Of a stretch of 64,000 bases of DNA, positions 52,563 to 62,403 are shown piece after piece. This DNA comes from GWE2-40-63 sp041664345. GTDB taxonomy: Bacteria; Bacteroidota; Bacteroidia; Bacteroidales; SZUA-534. Position 1 is the stretch's first letter; each line of letters starts with the position of its first letter. The stretch is taken from positions 1 through 64,000 of the forward strand of contig JBAYKX010000020.1 of NCBI GenBank assembly GCA_041664345.1, written 5' to 3'. Both the position numbers and the translations under genes were made by a program. Under the pieces are notes generated by a model. It worked only from the letters and a program-made list of their open reading frames with translations. It was not told the origin of the DNA and did not search any database.

Positions 52563-54821
52563 TTAGCACCATGGTAATGTAAATGAAAACTTGCTCCCTT
52601 TATTCACTTTGCTTTCCACCCATATTTTACCCCCATGCTTTTCTACAAATTCCTTGCAAAGTAGCAGTCCCAATCCAGTTCCAATTTCGTTTTGAGTTCC
52701 AATAGTTGAATGTTTTTGTGAAACATCAAAAAGTTTGCTTGCTTCTTTTGGTGTCATTCCAACGCCATTGTCAGAAACTGAAATGGTAATGTTTGAAGGA
52801 TTTTGTACTGCATTAATGGTAATAAGGCCACCGAGGTTGGAAAATTTTATAGCATTCGATAACAAGTTTCTCAAAATGGTTTTAAACATGTCAATATCAG
52901 CTAGTACCATTGTTGATTCTGCTGCTAATTGTTTGATTGATATATTCTTAACGGATGCATTATGTTTTAATTGTTCAACCACTTCGTTGCAAATGGTTGT
53001 AAAATTGAATTGAATTGGATTAAATGGTATTTTACCTGTTTGTGATTGCACACAGGTCAATAATTCCTCTAATAAATTAAAAAGGTTTTGAGCCGAATCG
53101 GATACAATGCCAAGTTGGTACTCTATTTTGTCAATATCATAGCTGCGGACATTTTGGTTTAATAATTCCAGAAAACCCAATATGGTTACAAAAGGGCTTT
53201 TTAAATCGTGTGCAAGAATTGACATAAACCGGTCTTTATCGGCATTCAATTCAGTTAACATTGCATTTTTTGATTTTATTTCAGCCTCGGAATGCTTTCG
53301 TTCTGTAATATCATGGTAATTTCCTAAAAATCCTTGAATATCAGGATCATTCAATAGGTTAACTACGGTAATCTCTATCCATTTGTAATTTCCATCTTTA
53401 CATTGATAACGGCATTCAATTGTTCCTGTTGCGTTGGGAACATCTGCAAGAGTGTTAAGAAATTGCTGAGTTATCTGTCTGTCGTCAGGATGAACAATTT
53501 CCCAAGCGCTATAGCCAATAAGATCTTCGGGTTTCCATCCAAACAATTTTTCAAGATTTGAACTCTTGTACCTGTTAATTCTATCTTTGTCGATAATTAC
53601 TATCACATCGCCAATATTTGCAACCATTTTACTCTTTGTGGATTCACTTTTTTTAAGTGCTTCTTGAGCCTGTTTATATTCAGTAATGTTGCGGCCAATA
53701 CCAACGAGTCCAATTATTTGTCCATTTTGGTTGTGCAATGGAAGTTTTGAGGTGAGGAGCCACCGTTTTATCCCATTCTTATCAAATATAAATTCTTCTC
53801 GGTTAATCACTGGTTTGCCCGATTGCATTACCAATTGATCGTCGGCAAAGAATTTTTCTGCAATTTCATTTGGGTAAATCTCAAAATCATCTTTTCCTAA
53901 AACCTCTGACTCTGATTGAGCGCCCATTGTTTGTATTTCAGAAAAATTAGCAAGTGTCTTTCTACAAGCTAGGTCTTTAGAATAAATGGAATCGGGAATA
54001 TTGTCAATTAACGTGCGAAGCAATAACCGCCTATTCTCGAGAGCTTCATTAGCCTTTATTTGTTCGGTTATATCCTCAACAATACCTACACCCCCTTTCA
54101 TGAGTCCATTATCTGTCAGCAAAGGTTTAAAAATAGCTTTTACGGGAGTTATTTTTCCAGTGGTTGCCGAATGGTAATTCCCTTCGTAAACGGTGCCAAT
54201 ACCATTTATGGAATTTTGAATGGCTGACACTATTTGTTTATCGGGTAATGTCAGCATTTTAAGTCCTATGAGCCGTTCTTTGCTTGTTCCAATAATTTGG
54301 GCAAAATTTTCGTTACAGGCTCTTATAACACCGTTTTCGTCAAAGGATAATATGCCTATTGGTGAATTCTCGAAGATTAACCGGTACTTTGCTTCACTTT
54401 CTTTTAGATTCGTATTCACTTCAATAAGCTGTTCTGAGGCTTGTTGAAGTTCAAGTAGGTTTTTTATTTTTAATTTAAGGGTAATTTCAGTGAAAGGCTT
54501 TTGAATAAAGTCGTTTGCCCCCGATTCTAAGGCTTGAATAATTTTCTGTTCATCGGTTGTGGCACTTATAAAAACTACGGGGAGTCTATTTTGGTTGAAC
54601 TTTTTTCTAATAATTCTAACAATGTCCAATCCTGTAAAATCGGGAAGTTCCATATCTAACAAAACCAGATTAAAATAGGAATTGTTTAGGTACTGTAACC
54701 CCGATTTTCCTGTATTTGCCAATGTTGCATGATAATTCTCAGTAATTAAAATTGAAGAAACATATTCAGCATAAGTTTTGCTGTCTTCAATAATCAATAT
54801 TTTCAGGTCCGACTTTAACAC
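52563..54821 (-). CDS. REC-PAS-PAS-PAS histidine kinase
   Basis: 752 aa, soluble. Receiver (1-125, Asp56 in VLLDMELPDFTG), PAS1 (about 142-260), PAS2 (about 268-390), PAS3 (about 395-515, ends YHDITER), HisKA with His538 (FMSILAHDLKSPF), HATPase (NLLSNAIKFS, DNGVGMT, GTGLGLLLC), ending TLPWC. The kinase core is strikingly like that of the downstream haem kinase, so the two arose by duplication. It is first in a two-kinase transcript behind a diverged copy of the module leader element. Confidence 0.93.
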   Translation of the reverse strand: MLKSDLKILIIEDSKTYAEYVSSILITENYHATLANTGKSGLQYLNNSYFNLVLLDMELPDFTGLDIVRIIRKKFNQNRLPVVFISATTDEQKIIQALESGANDFIQKPFTEITLKLKIKNLLELQQASEQLIEVNTNLKESEAKYRLIFENSPIGILSFDENGVIRACNENFAQIIGTSKERLIGLKMLTLPDKQIVSAIQNSINGIGTVYEGNYHSATTGKITPVKAIFKPLLTDNGLMKGGVGIVEDITEQIKANEALENRRLLLRTLIDNIPDSIYSKDLACRKTLANFSEIQTMGAQSESEVLGKDDFEIYPNEIAEKFFADDQLVMQSGKPVINREEFIFDKNGIKRWLLTSKLPLHNQNGQIIGLVGIGRNITEYKQAQEALKKSESTKSKMVANIGDVIVIIDKDRINRYKSSNLEKLFGWKPEDLIGYSAWEIVHPDDRQITQQFLNTLADVPNATGTIECRYQCKDGNYKWIEITVVNLLNDPDIQGFLGNYHDITERKHSEAEIKSKNAMLTELNADKDRFMSILAHDLKSPFVTILGFLELLNQNVRSYDIDKIEYQLGIVSDSAQNLFNLLEELLTCVQSQTGKIPFNPIQFNFTTICNEVVEQLKHNASVKNISIKQLAAESTMVLADIDMFKTILRNLLSNAIKFSNLGGLITINAVQNPSNITISVSDNGVGMTPKEASKLFDVSQKHSTIGTQNEIGTGLGLLLCKEFVEKHGGKIWVESKVNKGSKFSFTLPWC

Positions 54822-54910
54822 TTTTATAGTATTGACAATGAATATATCAAAGTTACTATTTTATTATTCTAAAGAACAGAGAAAATTACCGATAATTATT
54901 TCAAGAAAGC

Positions 54911-54957
54911 ACTAAATAAAATAGGTTTTTTCCTTATTTTGATAAGGGAAAAACCTT
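54911..54957 (-). promoter_or_regulatory. Diverged leader element with strong hairpin upstream of REC-PAS kinase
   Basis: actaaataaaatagg continues into an inverted repeat aggttttttccttat-tttg-ataagggaaaaacct (15-bp arms, one mismatch, 54923-54956). The first part resembles the module leader elements (cctaaa...aatagg). It is about 90-135 nt upstream of the start at 54821, the same distance as in the modules. Confidence 0.5.
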
Positions 54958-55372
54958 AAAAAGGGACTTTTTTAAATCGTGGATAAGAAAGGATAGAAAC
55001 CTATCTTTGTCGGCATTTAAATGTAAAAATTCACTATTCTTGTTGTTAATTTGCAAAATCCGGTAAAAGTGGTCACCCCAAACCGGAACAAAGTGGTCAG
55101 GTCTGCCGGATGAAACTCATACCTCCCACGGTGAGCAAATCTCTCAATGAATCAATAAGATATAAATTTGGTTGTGTTCTTTCCGTAACCGGGACATATA
55201 CACCGTAGTGTTGTGCGTTCCATGCCCTGGTGGTTAATAGTTGTTCAAAAAAGCCTACGATTTATTTAGAACCAATTCTTTATTGTTGGAAACAATTATC
55301 ATGTAAATCAAAACATAGAAAACCGTTATAATTTAATGTCCAAATGTTTATTAGTTAAACATTTTTTTTCAT
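54955..55372 (-). pseudogene. Broken second copy of the haem-sensor histidine kinase
   Basis: 55112-55372 matches the 5' end of the 51111-52538 gene: NKELVLNKS, FFEQLLTTRAWNAQHYGVYVPV and the following residues can be read with frameshifts and stops (the first codons give MKKNV then stop). 54955-55050 matches its H-box region (NNKNSELLHLNADKDRFLS...KSPF). The sensor core, haem motif, TM2 and ATPase domain are gone. Between the two parts lies an IS-like scar. It follows a kinase gene (55395-58742) just as the intact copy follows 52563-54821, so an ancestral two-gene unit was duplicated. Confidence 0.85.
55060..55111. mobile_element. IS21-like terminal remnant (insertion scar)
   Basis: Two direct repeats, ccggtaaaagtggtca (55060-55075) and ccggaacaaagtggtca (55083-55099), then ccgga at 55106. 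Multiple internal terminal repeats of the form ccgg-n-gtggtca are a feature of IS21-family ends. No istA/istB is present. The remnant sits exactly at the break in the kinase pseudogene, so insertion and imprecise loss probably destroyed that gene. Confidence 0.55.
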
Positions 55373-55394
55373 AATTAGTGAAATTTAAACCCTA

Positions 55395-58300
55395 TTATAA
55401 GTACAATGGTAATGTAAATGAAAACTTGCTCCCTTTATTAACTTCGCTTTCCACCCATATTTTACCTCCCATCATTTCAATGTATGATTTTGCAATTGAC
55501 AAACCAAGACCGGCTCCCTGCCTTAACTTCTCATCTTCAATATCGGCCTGAATAAAGCGTTCGAATACTGCTTCCAGCCGGTCCTTGGGGATACCAATAC
55601 CCGTATCTTTTACAAAAAACTGTATATGGTTTGCAGGTAGCTTACCCACAAAAGAGTATCCAAATTCGATAATCCCCGTTTCGCTGTATTTAATGGCATT
55701 TTCAATAAGATTTGTTAGTATGGCATATATCTTATCGGGGTCAGTTTTAATAGTTGCTTGGTTTGCCGGCAAGGCATTTTTATAGAATAGTTTCATCCCT
55801 TTAGCTTCAACCTCTGGTTTGTAGCAGTTATAAATAAATTCGATTTGCTCGTTTATGTTTGATTCCTTTTTCTCAACTTTCATCAATCCGGCTTCTATTT
55901 TCGATATATCAACAATATTGTTTATAATGTTGAGCATACGCCTACCGCTTTTCTCAATAATGCCTAAATATTCAAGTTGCTGTTGGCCGGTAATATCCGG
56001 CTCCTTAAGTATTTCGGCAAAGCCTAGGATGCCATTCATGGGGGTGCGTATTTCGTGGCTCATATTGCAAAGAAAGGCAGTTTTGAGCCGGTCGCTTTCC
56101 TCGGCGTGTTCTTTGGCAACAATTAATTCTTGTTCGGCCCTCTTACGCTCGGTAATGTCGCGGGTTACTGCCAGTAAAGCTTTCGTGTTTCCGGCAGAAC
56201 TGCTATACTTTAATTGTACGCTTGTTGTTTCCATCAACAGCCGCTTCCCCCCTAGTCCCACCATGGCAAACTGGAGATGGCGGGTTTCTCCGCGTAAAAC
56301 ACCTTCTATCATTTCATTGAAATAGGCCTGATCTTCTTCGGCCACAAAATCAACAACCTTCTTGCCTTGCACTTGTTCTAATGTGGCTTGTATCATCTCC
56401 AAACCAGCGGGGTTCATCTCTAAAAGGCGCCCTTCGTGGTCCAGCAACTTAACACATTCAGGTTCGTTTTCAACAATGCTGCGCCAGCGTTCCTCGCTCT
56501 GGCGCAATACTTCCCCTGCCAGTTTGCGCTCGGTAATATCTCTATTGCTCACCCTTCTTCCAAGGAACTTATTATTCAAATCAAAAATAGGCCTACAGAT
56601 ATGTTGGAGGTATATAATGGAATTATCTTTTTTGATAATCCTAAATTCCACATCGTCAACCGCATTTTTGTTCCCGTTAAAATCATTTTCATGGTGTGCC
56701 CTCATAAATTCTTTATCATCAGGATGCGATATTTTATCCAATAATAAAATGTCGGTCATAAATTCATCCAAGGAATATCCTGTAACCCTTTCACATGAGG
56801 GTGACATATAAATTATTTTGTGCTCTTGGTTTTCCCAATATTCCCAGTCATAGGTAAAATCGGCAATGGTACGGAATATTAGTTCACTAGCTTCTATCCT
56901 CTTATTTGCTTCTTTTTTTTCCTCAAGGAGATTGATTTTTTCTAATGCAATACCAACTTGTTTGCTTACGGAATTAAGGAAATCAATTTCTTCGCATTTC
57001 CATTCTCTTTTATGATGGGTTTCATTGAGCACTAATAAATTGTAACCTTCGGCATAAAATGAGAATGGATACCACAGGGCGCTTTTAATTTCCATAATGT
57101 TGTGTAATATTTTATCGGAATTATCAAGTAAAAGGACTGGATTTATTTCATCGAAATGGCTAACCAAATAATGCTTTGTTTTGTTCATTTCAGATATTCC
57201 GCTAATAAATATGTCGATAGGATAAACTCCTTTTGTAGGTTGAATGTCTTGATATTTAGGATTCAACCATTCGCTGGCAGCAGTTAGTTGATTATTACGA
57301 AAATTTACATCATAAATTAAACAGCGGTCAACCCCAAGCGTTTCCCCTAAAATGTGGGTTGTTTTTTCTATTATGGTGGTACTTTCCTGTGTTGAAATTA
57401 TTACCCCGGCAATGTTATTTAATGCATTTGCAAAACTCAATTGTTGTTGAATAGAAGATTCCATTTTTTTCCGGTTGGTAATATCTCTTGTTATGGTTAG
57501 TATTCCTATGGGCTTTTGCTCAAAATCCCTTATAAAAGATGCCACAAGCTCAACCCATATAATGGAACCATCTTTACAATATTCTTCAAGTTCAATGGAA
57601 ACAGTCCTTGATGGATCTTCTTTTCCGGTTTCCTCCAAAGCTATTTGTTTAGTAAACGATTGTTTTGCTTTTTGTAGCGATGGAGCGGTTAATACTTTAT
57701 CCAAAGTATGTTTAATTGCTTCTTTAGTTGTATATCCGCGCAGTTTTAGTACCGAAGGGCTTACAAAGGTGCAACGAAGATTGAGATCATAAATAGATAT
57801 GGTATCGGCGGTATTTTCGGTAATCAAACGATATTTCTCTTCGCTTTCTCTTAGTTCCTGCTCTTCATGTTTGCGCTGGGTAATATCGTGTTGAATGGCA
57901 ATAAAGCCTATTATCTCGTTATTCTGGTTCCGAATTGAATTTGCCGATCCCTCGATGGTTAGCAACCTGCCATCCTTAGTTTTATTTATTAGTTCTCCTT
58001 TTAAAACTTGGTTGCTAAGGATCGTGTTCCAGAAATCTTTATAATTGTCATCATTCATAACCCCACTTTTCAATATTCTTGGAGTGGTTTTACCAATTAC
58101 CTCGTCGGGAGTATAACCATAAACCGCAGTGAATTCGGGATTTATATAGGTTATAGTCCCATTTATATCGGTTATAATAATTGCTTCGCCCGATGTTTCA
58201 ACGGCTCTTTTAAGCTTTATTATTTCATTATGCACTTGTTTTCGCTCGGTTATATCAAAAAAGGTTACTACCGCTCCCACAATAATTTCAGAATCATAAA

Positions 58301-58742
58301 TGGGTACACAGGTATAATCAACATAAAAGCCAGTCCCGTCCTTTCTTATAAAATAACTTTCGCCCTGATGCTTTTTGCCATCTTTAAGGGTTTCATATAT
58401 AGGACAATCCTCACACGGGGAAGCTGCTCCATTGGCACTGGAATAATGCCACAGGCTATGGCTGTTTTTACCAATCATCTCTCCAATTTCATAGCCAAGC
58501 AAATAAGCGGCCTTTGGATTAACAAAAGTATGGTTGCCGTTGCAGTCAATTCCCAATATGCCTTCACCGGCACTCTCTAAAATCATGTTGCTTTGATTTT
58601 CAGAATGTTTCAGTAGTTTTTCTGACCTTTTGCACTCGTTAATGTCAATATTGTATGATGCCTTTAAAGCATTATATTCTTGCTTTAATTTCAGTAACTC
58701 TTTTATGAGTTCTTCCTTGGTTTTTGACATGTAATTATTCAT
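55395..58742 (-). CDS. Multi-PAS/GAF histidine kinase
   Basis: 1115 aa, soluble. Coiled N-terminus (TKEELIKELLKLKQEYNALKA), PAS1 (about 45-170, with an inserted CEDCPIYE Cys pair), PAS2 (about 172-300), PAS3 (about 300-425), GAF (about 430-610, GVDRCLIYDVN), PAS4 (about 625-750), PAS5 (about 755-880, VTRDITER), HisKA with His896 (FLCNMSHEIRTPM), HATPase (NLIENAIKYS, DTGIGIP, GAGLGLSIA). No receiver attached, so it needs a separate regulator. Several starts are possible (58742 or ATG 58730). Its C-terminal 20 codons are nearly identical in DNA to those of the 52563 kinase, indicating gene conversion or duplication. Confidence 0.93.
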   Translation of the reverse strand: MNNYMSKTKEELIKELLKLKQEYNALKASYNIDINECKRSEKLLKHSENQSNMILESAGEGILGIDCNGNHTFVNPKAAYLLGYEIGEMIGKNSHSLWHYSSANGAASPCEDCPIYETLKDGKKHQGESYFIRKDGTGFYVDYTCVPIYDSEIIVGAVVTFFDITERKQVHNEIIKLKRAVETSGEAIIITDINGTITYINPEFTAVYGYTPDEVIGKTTPRILKSGVMNDDNYKDFWNTILSNQVLKGELINKTKDGRLLTIEGSANSIRNQNNEIIGFIAIQHDITQRKHEEQELRESEEKYRLITENTADTISIYDLNLRCTFVSPSVLKLRGYTTKEAIKHTLDKVLTAPSLQKAKQSFTKQIALEETGKEDPSRTVSIELEEYCKDGSIIWVELVASFIRDFEQKPIGILTITRDITNRKKMESSIQQQLSFANALNNIAGVIISTQESTTIIEKTTHILGETLGVDRCLIYDVNFRNNQLTAASEWLNPKYQDIQPTKGVYPIDIFISGISEMNKTKHYLVSHFDEINPVLLLDNSDKILHNIMEIKSALWYPFSFYAEGYNLLVLNETHHKREWKCEEIDFLNSVSKQVGIALEKINLLEEKKEANKRIEASELIFRTIADFTYDWEYWENQEHKIIYMSPSCERVTGYSLDEFMTDILLLDKISHPDDKEFMRAHHENDFNGNKNAVDDVEFRIIKKDNSIIYLQHICRPIFDLNNKFLGRRVSNRDITERKLAGEVLRQSEERWRSIVENEPECVKLLDHEGRLLEMNPAGLEMIQATLEQVQGKKVVDFVAEEDQAYFNEMIEGVLRGETRHLQFAMVGLGGKRLLMETTSVQLKYSSSAGNTKALLAVTRDITERKRAEQELIVAKEHAEESDRLKTAFLCNMSHEIRTPMNGILGFAEILKEPDITGQQQLEYLGIIEKSGRRMLNIINNIVDISKIEAGLMKVEKKESNINEQIEFIYNCYKPEVEAKGMKLFYKNALPANQATIKTDPDKIYAILTNLIENAIKYSETGIIEFGYSFVGKLPANHIQFFVKDTGIGIPKDRLEAVFERFIQADIEDEKLRQGAGLGLSIAKSYIEMMGGKIWVESEVNKGSKFSFTLPLYL

Positions 58743-59064
58743 TTAAGATCCGAATTTGAAGTTATATCTAACAGAAAAAACCCATGTAAAAAATTAAAAT
58801 TTCAATATTATTAAATCGCATGTTTTCAACAATATAGCGTTGTAATGCAATAATATTCAAAACATGATGCTACCCAAAGTTACACTGTTTTTAGAATAAT
58901 GAAAGAATATTTTGTTACATGCAAAAAAGCAAGTACGGAAATGTATAATTTGAATAGGAATTAATTATGAGTCCAGTGTAATGGAAAATCATTACAATTA
59001 TCCCAAAAACTCAACACAAAAACTGGTTTTCGTGCTTACTAAACAGTCGGATTATAATAAAAAA
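58743..59064. other. Intergenic region between transketolase and kinase genes
   Basis: AT-rich, no open frame of coding quality. It must hold the promoter of the kinase at 58742 on the minus strand. No repeat or RNA recognised. Confidence 0.5.
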
Positions 59065-59091
59065 AGCCAGCTTGGTAATTTCAAGCTGGCT
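59065..59091 (-). terminator. Rho-independent terminator of transketolase
   Basis: agccagctt-ggtaatttc-aagctggct, perfect 9-bp stem, followed on the minus strand by a T-run (complement of aaaaaaa at 59058-59064). It lies 22 nt past the stop of the gene ending at 59113. Confidence 0.85.
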
Positions 59092-59112
59092 ATTCAATAG
59101 GGTCAAATTGCG

Positions 59113-61152
59113 TTATTTTAATTCCTTCAAGTAATTTACAACCTGAATCACAACATTTTCTGGAGTATAGCCTAATTTTTCATCTAAAACGGTATAGGGA
59201 GCCGAATAGCCAAAATGGTTCAATCCAATTGACTTTCCAATTGAACCTACCAAACCTTGCAGGGTAGATGGCAATCCGGCAGTTAGTCCTAAAGTTGGAA
59301 CACCCGCCGGAAGAACTTGATTCTGGTAATCTTTTGGTTGGGTTCGGAACCGTCCTTCTGAAATGGCTGAAACCACTTTTACTTTCAAATTTTTATCTTT
59401 CCGCAGTAATTCAGCCCCGGCCACAAGGGTAGCAACCTCGGAACCATTAGCTACCAAAATAATATCGGGGTTTGTGCAGTCTTGTACTGTGTATGCGCCT
59501 TTTTCGGCTTGCAGTGCCGATTCATAGTTTGATTTTCCTTCAACAGGTAAATCCTGAATATTTTGCCGGGAAAGGATTAGTGCTGTCGGTGTTTTAATGT
59601 TTTCCATGGCCATTTTCCAGGCAACACTGGTTTCAAATACATCAGCCGGACGCAAAGCCAACAAACTTGGGTTGCCGGAATGGTTATGCAATTGCTCCAA
59701 TAAACGTATTTGCGCTTCCTGTTCAATAGGTTGATGGGTTGGTCCATCCTCGCCAACACGGAATGCATCGTGGGTCCAGATGAATTTTACCGGTAACTCC
59801 ATTAATGCCGACATGCGCACGGCCGGTTTCATGTAATCGGAAAACACGAAGAACGTTCCACAAGCGGCAATTACCCCTTCGTGCGCTGCCATTCCATTGC
59901 ATATGGCTGCTAAGGTAAGCTCCGCTACGCCGGCCTGTAAAAATTTGCCGGTAAAGTCGCCTTTGGTAAAAGCTTTGGTATTTTTTAAGTAGGCTTCGGT
60001 TTTATCGGAATCGGCTAAGTCGGCCGAGGCTACAATCATGTTATCCACTTTATCGGCCAATTCTGCCAAAACATTTGCCGATGCAGCCCGTGTGGCTTGA
60101 TTTTCTTTTTGGGCAATGGTGGCATAATCTACTTTTGGGGCAGCCCCGCTCAAAAAGTAATCCAATTTAGCGGCTAATTCCGGATTGGCTTTCCGCCATT
60201 TAGCTTCTGTTTCTTTATGGTTTTTAACCCATTCTTTTTTAGTTTCATGCGCTTTTTTATAAAGCTGGATTGCTTCATCAAAAATCACAAAAGGGTTTTC
60301 CGGGTTTCCGCCCAGGTTTTCAATGGTTTTGTTAAACGATGCCCCAGCAGCCGATAAAGGCTGACCGTGTGTTTTTGTCTGTCCTTCAAAACTGTCGCCC
60401 GTTTCCGTTATGCAACCTTTCCCCATACATGTTTTACCAATAATTATGGTTGGTTTTTGGGTTTCGCTATTTGCTTTTGTCAGGGCTTGGCGTATTTGGT
60501 CGGCATTGTTGCCGTTAATGGTAATTACATTCCAACCCCAGGCTTCGTATTTCATGGCGGTGTTTTCCGATGTTACCGCACTGGTTTTGGTCGATAACTG
60601 AATGTCATTCGAGTCGTAAAACATAATTAGATTCGATAAACCCAAATGACCCGCAATTCGTCCGGCACCTTGCGATATTTCTTCCTGAATTCCACCATCG
60701 GAAATAAAAGTATAGGTTTTATGGGCCATCCATTCACCAAAACGGGCTACTAAAAAGCGCTCCGCAATAGCGGCACCAACTGCCATGGTATGTCCTTGTC
60801 CCAATGGACCCGAGGTGTTTTCAATTCCTCGTGTGGTATCTCTTTCCGGATGCCCTGGTGTGATACTTCCCCATTGCCGAAAATTTTTTAAATCCTCTAA
60901 CGTAAACGTACCTGTAAGCGCTAACTGGGAATACAACATAGGCGACATGTGGCCCGGATCTAAAAAGAAACGGTCGCGGAACGGCCAGGTGCGATCGGAT
61001 GGGTTGTAGTTTAAAAACTCGCTGAAAAGAATGTTTATGAAATCGGCTCCGCCCATGGCTCCTCCCGGATGACCTGATTTGGCTTTTTCTACCATTGAGG
61101 CCGATAAAATTCGGATGTTGTTTGCAGCTCTTTCTGTTGATTGTTTATTCAT
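59113..61152 (-). CDS. tkt: Transketolase
   Basis: Thiamine-diphosphate enzyme of the non-oxidative pentose phosphate pathway, moving two-carbon units between ketose and aldose phosphates. 679 aa, full length. Substrate His in SGHPGG (about 27-32) and PGHPE (100-104). The TPP-binding segment is SDGGIQEEISQGAGRIAGHLGLSN followed by YDSNDIQL. The Pyr domain has ACGTFFVFSDYMKPAVR and EDGPTHQPIEQ (catalytic Glu/His region). It has its own terminator and stands apart from the signalling genes. Confidence 0.96.
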   Translation of the reverse strand: MNKQSTERAANNIRILSASMVEKAKSGHPGGAMGGADFINILFSEFLNYNPSDRTWPFRDRFFLDPGHMSPMLYSQLALTGTFTLEDLKNFRQWGSITPGHPERDTTRGIENTSGPLGQGHTMAVGAAIAERFLVARFGEWMAHKTYTFISDGGIQEEISQGAGRIAGHLGLSNLIMFYDSNDIQLSTKTSAVTSENTAMKYEAWGWNVITINGNNADQIRQALTKANSETQKPTIIIGKTCMGKGCITETGDSFEGQTKTHGQPLSAAGASFNKTIENLGGNPENPFVIFDEAIQLYKKAHETKKEWVKNHKETEAKWRKANPELAAKLDYFLSGAAPKVDYATIAQKENQATRAASANVLAELADKVDNMIVASADLADSDKTEAYLKNTKAFTKGDFTGKFLQAGVAELTLAAICNGMAAHEGVIAACGTFFVFSDYMKPAVRMSALMELPVKFIWTHDAFRVGEDGPTHQPIEQEAQIRLLEQLHNHSGNPSLLALRPADVFETSVAWKMAMENIKTPTALILSRQNIQDLPVEGKSNYESALQAEKGAYTVQDCTNPDIILVANGSEVATLVAGAELLRKDKNLKVKVVSAISEGRFRTQPKDYQNQVLPAGVPTLGLTAGLPSTLQGLVGSIGKSIGLNHFGYSAPYTVLDEKLGYTPENVVIQVVNYLKELK

Positions 61153-61467
61153 AATTCTATAATTTATTTTTCAATCAATTGTTTTATTATATCATACTAT
61201 TTAAAGGAGTCTTAAGAAGTGAAATCTAGTAAAAAATATATCAGTTTGTAAAAACATTTTTCTGATACAAAAATATCAATTATTCAATAAGGTTTTTCCA
61301 ATTGTGTGCAATTGTCCATATTTTAATAAAAATTGATATTTATGGCTTAATTCTCCTAGCGAAAAACAGGAAATATTTGAGTTAATACCATTAAAAAACG
61401 GGTTAGAAGAATGGATAGCGAAGAGTTTGAAAATCAAAATTTATTTACAACCGATAAGTGAACTGAA
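61153..61467. other. 315-nt intergenic region
   Basis: AT-rich. Holds the transketolase promoter (minus strand) and the 3' region of the receiver gene. A short open frame around 61355-61480 lacks a start and family signal. Nothing else seen. Confidence 0.5.
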
Positions 61468-61836
61468 TTATATGTCAGGGAATAAATTGGAAAGTGAAGC
61501 AATAATTTCAGTTTTATTCCAGGGTTTAACAATGTATTTGTGTATCAACGATTCATCAAGTCCCATTTCCTTTGCTTCAGAAATGTAATAAGCGGAAAGC
61601 ATCAAGCAAATTTTATTGGGCGATTTATGCTTAATTGATTTAATTAATTCAATGCCGTTCATTCCAGGCATTTTTAAGTCAGAAATAATTACTTTAATAT
61701 CCTCCTTTTCTAAAATACTTAAAGCTTCAGGTCCTGAACTGGCAAGAAAAAGTTCGTATTCTTTTTGAAAATTGAATTTGAAAAGTTGCAGATTGATGAA
61801 TTCATCATCCACATATAATAACTTATTTTGATTCAT
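61468..61836 (-). CDS. Stand-alone response regulator receiver
   Basis: 122 aa. Acidic DDE at 10-12 (LLYVDDEFIN), Asp53 (VIISDLKMPGMNG), Ser in LMLSAYY and Lys in IVKPWNK. The KPWN motif and LLYVDDE start are typical of the receiver family that precedes HD-GYP or kinase domains, but no output follows. Single gene, no partner kinase adjacent; the nearest is the multi-PAS kinase at 55395. Confidence 0.9.
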   Translation of the reverse strand: MNQNKLLYVDDEFINLQLFKFNFQKEYELFLASSGPEALSILEKEDIKVIISDLKMPGMNGIELIKSIKHKSPNKICLMLSAYYISEAKEMGLDESLIHKYIVKPWNKTEIIASLSNLFPDI

Positions 61837-61888
61837 GGTTTGAGTGATGTTTTTGTAAAAATATAAAATATTTGCAATTTTATATTAT

Positions 61889-62170
61889 TCAGGATTCAAA
61901 TTCTACGCCTTTCCAAAAAGCAATGTAATTAGCAATGTTTTTGGTCTGACTATAAGGTACTGGATAGTACCAAGCTGCATCGAAATTAATTTGACCTTTT
62001 ACCGTTAAGTGATAATAAAAAGCTCTTCCCTTAATGTTGCAAGTGGTATAAGTGTCGCTTTGATTCAAATATTCCATTCTGATTGAATCGGGCGGAAAAT
62101 AGCAATTCCCGTCAACCTCCAATGTTTGGTTGCTTTCCGCAATAATCTGACCGTTCCAAATGGCTTTCAT
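61889..62170 (-). CDS. DUF427 family protein
   Basis: 93 aa with the family blocks MKAIWNGQIIAESNQTLEVDGNCYFPPDSI, TYTTCNIKGRAFYYHL and DAAWYYPVPYSQTKNIANYIAFWKG. The Cys-x-x-x-G (usually CPWKG) is CNIKG here. Function unknown; the family is widespread and small. It lies 52 nt upstream of the receiver gene on the same strand. Confidence 0.9.
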   Translation of the reverse strand: MKAIWNGQIIAESNQTLEVDGNCYFPPDSIRMEYLNQSDTYTTCNIKGRAFYYHLTVKGQINFDAAWYYPVPYSQTKNIANYIAFWKGVEFES

Positions 62171-62403
62171 TACTTATTATTTTGAGCGACTACTTACATT
62201 TTATCTAACATTAGTTTTGGTGAAATGTTTTGAAGCATGGTTTATTTTATTACCGTTGACCCTGCTTTTAAAACTTAAAAAACTCCATTGCTTAAAATTT
62301 CTGGTTCAAATACATACCACTTTATTTGAAAATATCATTCAATACATTACTTTTGCAAAATGAATTATATATATTAATGTTAAAGTCATCAAAATTGTAT
62401 TTC

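Larger units (their letters stand above)
54822..55394. other. 573-nt region with leader element, kinase pseudogene and IS scar
   Basis: Contains a hairpin leader (54911-54957), a fragmentary copy of the haem kinase gene (54955-55372) and an IS21-like end remnant (55060-55111). No intact gene. Confidence 0.75.

Noticed and set aside
61355..61480. Short open frame reading SPSEKQEIFELIPLKNG on the plus strand
   Set aside because: No start codon context, bounded by stops, runs into the end of an opposite-strand gene; no support beyond chance openness.
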